From: a virus
Virus record (IMG/VR): IMGVR_UViG_3300034418_002841
Location: 1-20,003 of that record
DNA: 20,003 nucleotides
Strand: one strand, 5' to 3'
The position numbers were made by a program, and so were the translations under genes. This document shows, piece after piece, positions 13,378 through 19,394 of the stretch. Under the pieces are notes generated by a model. The model searched no databases and was not told the DNA's origin. It worked only from the letters and a program-made list of their open reading frames with translations. The stretch's first letter is position 1. Every line of letters begins with the position of its first letter.

Positions 13378-14107
13378 TAGAGTATATCTTTTTGACGTTG
13401 ACGGAACGTTAACCGAACCGAGAGAGAAGATTAAAGAACAGATAGAGGATGTATTCATGAGTTGGATTGCATCTAAGAACAAGAGTGTGTATCTTGTTAC
13501 GGGTTCCGATATCAGCAAAACCAAAGAGCAGCTTGGCGAGGATCTGATGGATGCTTGTCTTGGTGTTTTTACTTGCTCCGGTAATGTATTCAGGCAGGAA
13601 GACCAGATTATTTACAGTAACGTTTTCGATCCTGGCGATGAGTTTATTGCGGATCTGGAACTTTATTTGGAAAACTCTCAATGGCGTTCTAAGAAAGGCA
13701 ACCATATCGAAAAGCGTCCGGGAATGTTAAACTTCTCTACTGTTGGAAGAAACGCAAATCAAAATATGCGCAAGGCTTACGCACGTTGGGATAAGACTTC
13801 TCTTGAACGAGAGGATATTGTAGCTTATATAAACGACCTGTACCCCGACCTAGAGGTTTCCATTGGCGGGTCTATCTCTGTAGACATTTATCCTAAAGGA
13901 AAGAACAAAGGTCAGGTGGTTGAGAAGTTGAGAGAGCTTCACGGTGATGATGTTGAAATGATTTTTGTTGGAGACAAGAATATCCCCGGCGGAAATGATT
14001 GGTCTCTCGCACAACGTTTGGAAACTATTGAGGGTTCTCAATGGTATCAAGTTTTATGTCCAGAAGAAACACGCTGCCTTATTGAGTATGGGGAACTATT
14101 TATATAG
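13370..14107 (+). CDS. Eukaryotic-type phosphomannomutase-like HAD-family enzyme
   Basis: This 245-residue HAD-superfamily protein has the block order of eukaryotic PMM: DVDGTLT with Asp9 and Asp11, VTGSDxxKxxEQLG around 43-56, RPGMLNFSTVGRNA at 116-129, GGSISVDIYPKG at 166-177 and GDKNIPGGND at 201-210. PMM interconverts mannose-6-phosphate and mannose-1-phosphate, feeding GDP-mannose. The length matches PMM2-type enzymes (about 250). With the mannose-isomerase-type cupin at 9799 it suggests sugar-phosphate chemistry, for glycosylation of phage or host surface or for scavenging; the substrate is not proven. It overlaps the coiled-coil gene by 8 nt and ends one base before the next ATG, with CTATTTA inside its last codons. 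Confidence 0.87.
   Translation: MPDRVYLFDVDGTLTEPREKIKEQIEDVFMSWIASKNKSVYLVTGSDISKTKEQLGEDLMDACLGVFTCSGNVFRQEDQIIYSNVFDPGDEFIADLELYLENSQWRSKKGNHIEKRPGMLNFSTVGRNANQNMRKAYARWDKTSLEREDIVAYINDLYPDLEVSIGGSISVDIYPKGKNKGQVVEKLRELHGDDVEMIFVGDKNIPGGNDWSLAQRLETIEGSQWYQVLCPEETRCLIEYGELFI
14096..14102 (+). promoter_or_regulatory. CTATTTA motif, copy 4
   Basis: AACTATTTATATAG lies in the last codons of the phosphomannomutase-like gene, 5 nt before ATG 14108. It has nearly the same placement as copy 3. No SD is found at normal spacing; GGGGA lies 13 nt upstream of the ATG. Confidence 0.5.
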
Positions 14108-16126
14108 ATGAAACGCCAACTACAAATATTTAAAGAGTTTATTGAGGAAGCAAAAGACCCAGCATACTTCCAAGATACATTCAACTTCACAGTCCTGATC
14201 TCAATGGACAAGAACCGTGGTGGTTCCCGCGATGAAACTAAAAATGATATTCGCGCACTACCAGAGGTTCTAACTGTTACTCTTATCGAGAAGGAAAAGG
14301 GCGGTGTTCAGAAAGACTTAGGTAACACTTATCTTTCTACTTTGAAGATCCACGTTCGCAGACCTCGCGATACATCCAAAGAACTAATGATGAAGCGTGT
14401 TGTAAAGCAGATCGCGAGACTGAAAGGCGTTTCGGTTCTTCGTTACAAGGAGCGTAAGCCAAAGCAAAGAAGAAAAGCTTTCTACGGACCAGGGTCATAC
14501 ACCAAGAGAGTTCAGAATGTTAATGAGGGTGAATACTATCAGTCCTCAAAGCATATGGCTGACCTCAAAAAAGACTTCAAGGATCTTACTTCCAAGGGAC
14601 CACAAAAGAAAGGCGGCTACAAAAACGTAAGTGACTCGCCTGATTTCAAGTCCGCACCCCCCGGAGCCCCTGGTGGTTTAGAAGAGGCACTACTTGACGA
14701 AGCTATGAAGACTGCCGCCGATCTACCCGAAGGGGTTGTAGTAGCAGTTGATCTTCAACGGATGCCTATGAAATATAAGGTCTATTATGCGATGAGGGAC
14801 AACCCTAATGCTCCTTTGGTTGCAGACGATTTGGATCGCATGGAGGCAGGCATTGATATATATGGTGTGCTGGAGGCACACAGATCGTCAGGCGACCCGT
14901 ACAAGGGCACATACAAGGTTGCTACTGTAAAAGCCAGAGATGGCTTTGGTCCATTGCTTTATGACGTAGCGTTGGAAATAGCGTCTGATAAAGCCAGGGG
15001 TTTGAAAGCAGACGATAACAGCGTATCCGATGACGCTTCTGCTATTTGGAGATATTATCACGATAAGCGTGACGACGTTGAAAAGCGCGAAGCAGATCCT
15101 TACATTGACGACTGGTATGATTCTTATCGTGCTGGCGTAACAGATTTGAATAATCTTGCTCGGCATATGGCTGAGGCTGGATTTATTCCAGTAGCCGATC
15201 TTGAGTCAGAAAAGTCAATGAGAGACTTTGTTAAGAACAAGCGTCACCTTACAAAGATTTACAAGAAGGATTCAAAAGACACTACCACATCTTTGAAGGA
15301 CGCCGGTAAGATTGTTCAGGTTACAAAACAAAAGCCAAAACCAAAATACACGATTAAAGACCTTAGTCGCTTTGACCGTTTGCGCGAGGACATTCTAATT
15401 TCTGTTGGCAAGGAAGACGATCTTGCTACGTTTGAAATGCAGCCAGAATTCCAGCAGAAGATTTGGGACGGTGATGAGAGAATCCGCCCGGGCGTTAAGG
15501 GTGCTTTGATGGATATAGTTGATGAGTTTGTGGAGCGTTTAGATCTAGACGCGGAGATCAAAGATATAATTGTTACAGGATCTTTGGCCAACTATAACTG
15601 GTCAAAGTTCTCTGATATTGATTTGCATATCCTTATTGACTTCAAAGAAGTTAACGACAATGAAGAGTTGGTCAAACGTTTCTTTGATGCTGTTCGTTCC
15701 AACTGGAATAAGACCCACGACATAAAAGTCAAGGGACACGAAGTTGAGCTTTACGTTCAGGATGAAAACGAGCCACACGTTTCAACAGGAGTTTACTCTT
15801 TAATGAACGACAAGTGGCTCGTGAAACCAAACAAAGTCAAGCCTTTCATTGATAAGAAAACTGCCAAGAAAAAAGCAGCCGATATCGAAAGAGAGGTTGA
15901 CAAGGTGGCTTCTGTCCTGTATGATGGTAATCATGAAGCTGCACTAGACAAGGCAGCCTACTTGAAAGAGAAGATCAAGACAATGCGCCAAGCAGGCTTA
16001 GAAAAGGCAGGAGTATTCTCCCCAGAGAACCTTGCCTTTAAGATGCTCCGAAGGTCGGAAGCACTTAGTAAATTACATGACGTATACATTAAAGCATACG
16101 ATCAGACTTTAAGTCTTGACCAATGA
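14108..16126 (+). CDS. Multidomain virion-type protein with C-terminal nucleotidyltransferase domain, 672 aa
   Basis: The N-terminal helix QLQIFKEFIEEAKD holds IEE followed by Ala, fitting a prohead-protease site. Residues ~25-115 look like a ferredoxin-like alpha/beta domain (FNFTVLISMDK ... LSTLKIHVR), then a basic linker. More LxE sites follow at about 191-199 (GLEEALLDEA). Residues ~205-335 form a second domain with AcTase-like layout (YKVATVKARDGFGPLLYDVA, then SVSDDASAIWRYY). Residues ~485-555 are a Pol-beta-type nucleotidyltransferase: GS at 491-492, Asp503 and Asp505 in DIDLHILIDF, and Glu547 in VELYV. This fold includes MNT antitoxins, tRNA nucleotidyltransferases and antibiotic adenylyltransferases. 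The substrate is unknown. The fusion and tag suggest a packaged effector. It overlaps the Nudix gene by 4 nt. Confidence 0.85.
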   Translation: MKRQLQIFKEFIEEAKDPAYFQDTFNFTVLISMDKNRGGSRDETKNDIRALPEVLTVTLIEKEKGGVQKDLGNTYLSTLKIHVRRPRDTSKELMMKRVVKQIARLKGVSVLRYKERKPKQRRKAFYGPGSYTKRVQNVNEGEYYQSSKHMADLKKDFKDLTSKGPQKKGGYKNVSDSPDFKSAPPGAPGGLEEALLDEAMKTAADLPEGVVVAVDLQRMPMKYKVYYAMRDNPNAPLVADDLDRMEAGIDIYGVLEAHRSSGDPYKGTYKVATVKARDGFGPLLYDVALEIASDKARGLKADDNSVSDDASAIWRYYHDKRDDVEKREADPYIDDWYDSYRAGVTDLNNLARHMAEAGFIPVADLESEKSMRDFVKNKRHLTKIYKKDSKDTTTSLKDAGKIVQVTKQKPKPKYTIKDLSRFDRLREDILISVGKEDDLATFEMQPEFQQKIWDGDERIRPGVKGALMDIVDEFVERLDLDAEIKDIIVTGSLANYNWSKFSDIDLHILIDFKEVNDNEELVKRFFDAVRSNWNKTHDIKVKGHEVELYVQDENEPHVSTGVYSLMNDKWLVKPNKVKPFIDKKTAKKKAADIEREVDKVASVLYDGNHEAALDKAAYLKEKIKTMRQAGLEKAGVFSPENLAFKMLRRSEALSKLHDVYIKAYDQTLSLDQ

Positions 16127-16533
16127 TTAAAATAAGGATTGGTAAGAAAATGAAAGGATCGGCTGTTGCAATACTAGACGACGATAGCAATATGTTATTG
16201 TTGCTGCGTTCAGAGAAGTCTCGTTGGATGCCTAAAAAGTGGGGACTCCCAGGTGGCAAGGTTGAGAGCGGTGAAGAGCCGGAAGAAGCAGCCATCCGAG
16301 AAACAAAAGAAGAAACAAGTCTGAATATTCGGAACCTAACTTACTTAAAAGATTTTAGTAATAAATGGGTTGACTTGTTTTACACAGCCGATTATGATGG
16401 TAATATTCAAATTGATTTTGAACACGACGATTATGAATGGGTGTCTCGCGCTGACGTAGAGCAATACGACACAACGCCACAAATCGTAGACATATTTGAT
16501 TGGATTTTGAAAAATGAGCGAACAAACGACTAA
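16123..16533 (+). CDS. Nudix hydrolase
   Basis: The protein has 136 residues with a near-complete Nudix box at 45-67: Gly45, Glu51, Arg59-Glu60 and Glu63-Glu64, the metal-binding core. The usual Gly near the end of the box is Ser66. Upstream are AVAILDDDSNMLLLLRS and KKWGLPGGKVESGE, typical of MutT-like folds. Nudix enzymes hydrolyse nucleoside diphosphates linked to another group (oxidised dNTPs, NAD, nucleotide sugars, RNA caps); the substrate cannot be read here. ATG 16123 overlaps the previous stop (ATGA). An internal ATG at 16150 behind AAGGA is an alternative start that would remove nine residues and keep the domain intact. Confidence 0.93.
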   Translation: MIKIRIGKKMKGSAVAILDDDSNMLLLLRSEKSRWMPKKWGLPGGKVESGEEPEEAAIRETKEETSLNIRNLTYLKDFSNKWVDLFYTADYDGNIQIDFEHDDYEWVSRADVEQYDTTPQIVDIFDWILKNERTND

Positions 16534-16906
16534 CGAAGACGAAAGCCAAGTTGAAGAGCAATCTCCTGCTGAGGAGCTAATCCCCAAAAAGCCATCTCGT
16601 TTGTGCCCGCGCGGCATTCAAACTTTTACAGTTGCGCGCCAAGCAGACGAAACAGGCGTCTCTGGTGAGGGTGTTGTTATTGAAGGCGTTGTGTTGGCGA
16701 CAGGGCAATGTATCGCTCATTGGCTGTATCCGCGACCAAAGGGTTCCATTGCTATTTTTGATTCAATGAATGATTTTATCACAGTTCATATCAAGCCACA
16801 CCCAGGCAATCGCACCATTATTACATATGATGATGGCGAACAAGAGCGATACGGACTATTTACAGAAGAGGAAAAGTCAAATGAAAATAACGAAGTCCAG
16901 ACTTAA
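16514..16906 (+). CDS. Hypothetical protein, 130 aa, overlapping both neighbours
   Basis: This starts 20 nt inside the Nudix gene and ends 26 nt inside the next. The first ~25 residues are acidic and disordered (EQTTNEDESQVEEQSPAEE). The middle reads RLCPRGIQTFTVARQADETG, then GVVIEGVVLATGQCIAHWLY, FDSMNDFITVHIK and an acidic end. The alternation of hydrophobic residues suggests a compact beta-rich domain. I recall similar proteins in marine phage genomes without a known role. CTATTTA copy 5 sits within its coding region and probably serves the next gene. Confidence 0.72.
   Translation: MSEQTTNEDESQVEEQSPAEELIPKKPSRLCPRGIQTFTVARQADETGVSGEGVVIEGVVLATGQCIAHWLYPRPKGSIAIFDSMNDFITVHIKPHPGNRTIITYDDGEQERYGLFTEEEKSNENNEVQT
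16856..16862 (+). promoter_or_regulatory. CTATTTA motif, copy 5
   Basis: GACTATTTACAG lies inside the preceding gene, 18 nt before ATG 16881, with the purine-rich SD AGAAGAGG between motif and ATG. The flanks match copies 3 and 4 (GACTATTTA or AACTATTTA). Confidence 0.45.
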
Positions 16907-17552
16907 GCAAATTATTACAGAAGAGTTGCAGAACATTCTTGCCGAGGAGGATGGTCAAGACGACCCATTCGCTCCGGGCAACACACGGTATTTTGAGCCG
17001 GGTGAGAGAGAGGCATCGCGGAAAGCGCGCGGCGGGGCTAAGACTGCAAAGGTGGGCATTCGTTCCAAGGCAGCTGCCGACCGTCGTGTAAGAGGTGAGA
17101 TTCGCCAACGCGCTGAGAAGCTTCTAGACGCGTTATATCCGGATGCCTCTAATCCAGAACTAGTCTTCATCATTCGGCAAGAAGATGATGAGGGCACTCT
17201 TGTAGATAGTTTGTTTGGCTTTATGTTCCCCCGTGAGACCAAAATGGACAAGCCAAATCCTTACCTGATGGACAGAGTAGAGGAGTGGATTAAGACGCGC
17301 TCTGGAGATGAGGAGATTGCTTTGGAAGTTGGAGGGCGATCAAAGCCTGAGAACCTTGACTCGCTTCTTACTTATATCGAAACCAAGGGAATGGAACTAG
17401 GCAAGCAGATTTTTGACAAAGCCAAAGCTGATGCGGACAGTCGCCCAGCTAGAAACGTTCCCGTAGGTAGGGCTGCAACCCCTGGAACCCCAGAACGCGC
17501 CGCTCTCGACAGATTAATGAGTGCGGAAGTTCCGCCCAAGCGAAGACGATAA
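16881..17552 (+). CDS. Tagged hypothetical virion-type protein, 223 aa
   Basis: ATG 16881 is chosen over a start 111 nt upstream because an SD (AGAAGAGG) and the CTATTTA motif precede it and because the N-terminus becomes MKITKSRLKQIITEELQNIL, a basic amphipathic helix. That opening is characteristic of many marine phage proteins. It contains ITE and LAE sites fitting (L/I)xE. The central ~100 residues are mixed alpha/beta (LVFIIRQEDDEGTLVDSLFG), and the C-terminus is basic and disordered, ending PPKRRR. No known family. It is likely another head-associated or internal protein, by analogy with the 10220 and 14108 products. Confidence 0.8.
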   Translation: MKITKSRLKQIITEELQNILAEEDGQDDPFAPGNTRYFEPGEREASRKARGGAKTAKVGIRSKAAADRRVRGEIRQRAEKLLDALYPDASNPELVFIIRQEDDEGTLVDSLFGFMFPRETKMDKPNPYLMDRVEEWIKTRSGDEEIALEVGGRSKPENLDSLLTYIETKGMELGKQIFDKAKADADSRPARNVPVGRAATPGTPERAALDRLMSAEVPPKRRR

Positions 17553-17560
17553 GATAATCC

Positions 17561-17589
17561 TTGACGTGGCGCTCTCAGCCTGCTATAGT
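17561..17589 (+). promoter_or_regulatory. Sigma70 promoter with extended -10
   Basis: TTGACG (17561-17566), a 17-nt spacer and TATAGT (17584-17589) preceded by TGC. It sits in the 55-nt gap before ATG 17608, with AGAGG at 17596-17600. The signature CTTGAC...TGCTATA matches the groEL promoter. Confidence 0.8.
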
Positions 17590-17607
17590 GTATGTAGAGG
17601 TTGAGAG

Positions 17608-17859
17608 ATGGTTTTTCACGGAGACTACGAAGAAGCACTAAATGATTGGGGATCAAAAAACCCCACTTGTCCCGGCGATATAAGAGTTGGCGATCTTGTG
17701 AGATCAAAAACTAAATGGTTAGGTGGTGTGGGTATTGTCACAGACGTTTATAAGGTGACACACCTAAGTGGTGACTCTTGGTGGTGTTGCAAAGTTTACA
17801 TTGACGGCAAAGAACGCGCATTGCCAATCGGAGATTTTGAATTGGTAGAAAGGAGATAA
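17608..17859 (+). CDS. Small KOW/SH3-like protein, 83 aa
   Basis: The SD AGAGG is 7 nt upstream. After an N-terminal FHGDYEEALNDWG, the core IRVGDLVRSKTKWLGGVGIV and KVYIDGKERALPIGDFELV has the strand pattern of small SH3/KOW-type domains. The FHGDY at its N-terminus also occurs at the C-terminus of the 18959 product, encoded by the same 11 nt, hinting at recombination between such genes. The function is unknown. It is first in an operon with the membrane protein and lipoprotein that follow. Confidence 0.78.
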   Translation: MVFHGDYEEALNDWGSKNPTCPGDIRVGDLVRSKTKWLGGVGIVTDVYKVTHLSGDSWWCCKVYIDGKERALPIGDFELVERR

Positions 17860-17860
17860 G

Positions 17861-18205
17861 TTGAGAGATTTAATTTACGGCTTCCTACTTTTCTTTGTAG
17901 GGCAAGTGCTGATATGGTTTCAAACCAATGCTCAGTTTCTAAATGAATGGGCAAAGGAGCATCCCTTTTTAATGTCTTGTATATTCAGCATTCCAATATC
18001 TTATATGTTTATCAAAGCAACCGGGCTCGTTGTAAGCCACTTTGATGGTTTGCTTTGGCCTGGACGTTTTATTGGCTTCGCATCCGGCGTTGTTAGTTTT
18101 GCGTTCCTATCTTATTTCTTTATGGGCGAGGGTATTACAGCCAAAACAGGCTTGAGTTTGCTTCTCGCAGTTATTATTGTTTGTATTCAGGTGTTTTGGA
18201 AATGA
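17861..18205 (+). CDS. Polytopic membrane protein, about four TM helices, 114 aa (TTG start)
   Basis: TTG 17861 follows AAGGAG at good spacing and comes one base after the previous stop, so I accept the rare start. Hydrophobic helices lie at about 4-20 (LIYGFLLFFVGQVLIWF), 36-54 (FLMSCIFSIPISYMFIKAT), 68-88 (GRFIGFASGVVSFAFLSYFF) and 95-112 (TGLSLLLAVIIVCIQVF). The segment WFQTNAQFLNEWAKEHPFLM between the first two recalls a family of small membrane proteins I associate with marine T4-like phages, of unknown role. It overlaps the lipoprotein gene by 4 nt. Confidence 0.8.
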   Translation: MRDLIYGFLLFFVGQVLIWFQTNAQFLNEWAKEHPFLMSCIFSIPISYMFIKATGLVVSHFDGLLWPGRFIGFASGVVSFAFLSYFFMGEGITAKTGLSLLLAVIIVCIQVFWK

Positions 18206-18426
18206 AGAAGATTATTATTATTTGTGCCGTGCTAATGACTGGTTGCGCACATACACGTATGCCTCTTTTGAACGGTCGCTGCCCAAGCGACTTCCCTATC
18301 AAGGGAAATGCTGAATCAAGGTTATATCATACTCCGGGTGGTGAGTATTATCATTTAACTGTACCGGAAGTTTGCTTTGCATCAGAGGATGTTGCTCGCC
18401 AGCGAGGCTTTGGTAAATCCAGATAA
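18202..18426 (+). CDS. Small lipoprotein with a 'sunset'-like module, 74 aa
   Basis: ATG 18202 in the ATGA overlap gives a clean signal peptide: KK, a hydrophobic core IIIICAVLM and a lipobox ending T-G-Cys15. Minus-3 is Met instead of the usual Leu. The mature part contains CPSDFPIKGNAESRLYHTPG, YYHLTVPEVCF and EDVARQRGFG. This closely follows a ~40-residue module (IKGN..S..YH.P....Y..T..E.CF.....A...G) seen in other bacterial secreted or ribosome-linked proteins and sometimes called the sunset domain. The product should sit on a membrane outside the cytoplasm. Its role is unknown; a Rz1-type spanin is unlikely because it is not proline-rich. Confidence 0.78.
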   Translation: MKKIIIICAVLMTGCAHTRMPLLNGRCPSDFPIKGNAESRLYHTPGGEYYHLTVPEVCFASEDVARQRGFGKSR

Positions 18427-18440
18427 AGCAATAATAAACC

Positions 18441-18469
18441 TTGACTTCCCGAGCCTCCCATGCTACTAT
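18441..18469 (+). promoter_or_regulatory. Sigma70-type promoter with extended -10
   Basis: TTGACT (18441-18446), a 17-nt spacer and TACTAT (18464-18469) preceded by TGC, in the 62-nt gap before ATG 18489. The SD AGGAGG is at 18478-18483. It shares the CTTGAC...TGCTA signature of the promoters at 7292 and 17561. Confidence 0.65.
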
Positions 18470-18488
18470 ATGAGTGTAGGAGGCTACT

Positions 18489-18959
18489 ATGGATAGTCAT
18501 AAAGAAAACGAACTTTACGAAAGGTTCCCGCATTTATATAGAGAGAGATTGGCTCCGTTAGAAAGCTCAAAGATGGGCTGGGGTTTTCAATGTAATGATG
18601 GTTGGTATGATATTATTCACAAAATGTCTAAGAGGATTGCTGCGATATCGTCAGACGACGAGTTCGCACCAGCCATTACGGAAGTTTCTCGGAACGAAGA
18701 CGGGACGCTTTATGTTGAGGCACGCAATCTTACACCGGCAGTCTCAAATCTCATTGAAGCTGCCAAAGAACAATCAAAACTAACTTGTGAGAGTTGTGGA
18801 TACGCGCCAGCGTTTAAGCGATCCAAAGACGGTCCTATGAAGGATCGTGTGGCTTGTGGACGCTGTGCAAGACAAGCAGAAGGGAGTAAGAGGCATAAGG
18901 CACCAAAACGCAAGAGAAAGCCGCGTAGGGCGCCTGATGTAATGGTTGTAAAGCGTTGA
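18489..18959 (+). CDS. Zinc-ribbon hypothetical protein, 156 aa
   Basis: A full AGGAGG lies 5 nt before the ATG. The N-terminal half (ELYERFPHLYRERLAPLESS, then MGWGFQCNDGWYDIIHKMSK) is a pattern I recall from small proteins of many marine phages. The middle has E/A-rich helices. The C-terminal half holds two CxxC pairs (Cys100/103 and Cys123/126), a zinc ribbon, followed by a very basic tail (KRHKAPKRKRKPRR). Nucleic-acid binding is likely but inferred. The next gene starts within its stop codon (TGATG). Confidence 0.8.
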   Translation: MDSHKENELYERFPHLYRERLAPLESSKMGWGFQCNDGWYDIIHKMSKRIAAISSDDEFAPAITEVSRNEDGTLYVEARNLTPAVSNLIEAAKEQSKLTCESCGYAPAFKRSKDGPMKDRVACGRCARQAEGSKRHKAPKRKRKPRRAPDVMVVKR

Positions 18960-19183
18960 TGAAAGAATTTAAGGTAGGCGACTTGGTTCGCGATAAGTTA
19001 AATCAAAATAATAATAGTTACGGGCTTGGTGTTGTAGTTGATGATAATCTTGCCCCTTCAAAGGGGGAGTTATGGGATCGTCTCGACGGAGCCCTCGGCA
19101 AAAAGTATTCTGTTTATTTTACGAAGTTTGGAAAGACAATAACATTTCACGGAGATTATCTTGAACGAGTATCAGAGGACTGA
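18959..19183 (+). CDS. Small KOW/SH3-like protein, 74 aa
   Basis: ATG 18959 shares its first base with the preceding stop (TGATG), a reinitiation arrangement; a TTG three bases earlier is less likely. FKVGDLVRDKLNQNNN, GLGVVVDDN and KKYSVYFTKFGKTITFHGDY form a small beta-barrel pattern like the 17608 product (shared VGDLVRxK). The C-terminal FHGDY is encoded by TTTCACGGAGA, 11 nt identical to the N-terminal coding part of 17608. The GGAG in that stretch also acts as SD for the next gene. Confidence 0.75.
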   Translation: MKEFKVGDLVRDKLNQNNNSYGLGVVVDDNLAPSKGELWDRLDGALGKKYSVYFTKFGKTITFHGDYLERVSED

Positions 19184-19394
19184 GAAGTATACAAATCGAA
19201 GGATCAAGCAACTTAAGGGCGAGTTGTCTAGCGTTGAACCGTTGGCGTTGGATGCTAAGATGGAAAGATATACAAGTCGGCGCCTTTTTGAGCTTCGGTG
19301 CGAGGCAAAAGAAAGAGAAAACACTTTTTTGGTTGACAACGTGCTGTTCAGAGGGTATACTATGGCAACGATGGAGGTTTACCGTGGTGATTGA
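19161..19394 (+). CDS. Small hypothetical protein with two similar helical units, 77 aa (TTG start)
   Basis: TTG 19161 lies 6 nt after GGAG (19151-19154) inside the end of the previous gene, a 23-nt overlap. Two related basic helices are visible: EKYTNRRIKQLKGEL near residues 8-22 and ERYTSRRLFELRCEA near 35-49, suggesting an internal duplication. No known family. The end overlaps the next gene by 11 nt. The rare start and overlaps leave some doubt, but spacing and the lack of any other frame here support it. Confidence 0.6.
   Translation: MNEYQRTEKYTNRRIKQLKGELSSVEPLALDAKMERYTSRRLFELRCEAKERENTFLVDNVLFRGYTMATMEVYRGD
19333..19361 (+). promoter_or_regulatory. Candidate sigma70 promoter TTGACA-N17-TATACT
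   Basis: TTGACA (19333-19338), a 17-nt spacer and TATACT (19356-19361) lie within the end of the 19161 gene. The predicted start near 19368 is just before GGAGG (19373-19377) and GTG 19384. The hexamers are strong, but the site is inside coding DNA. Confidence 0.55.

Noticed and set aside
15897-15925. TTGACA-N17-TATGAT inside the nucleotidyltransferase-fusion gene
   Set aside because: The hexamers are good but the site is about 200 nt before the next start, within a coding region, and lacks the TGC extended -10; too uncertain to annotate.
16370-16398. TTGACT-N17-TATGAT inside the Nudix gene
   Set aside because: It encodes normal Nudix-region residues (VDL ... DYDGN) and is over 110 nt from the next start; probably coincidence.
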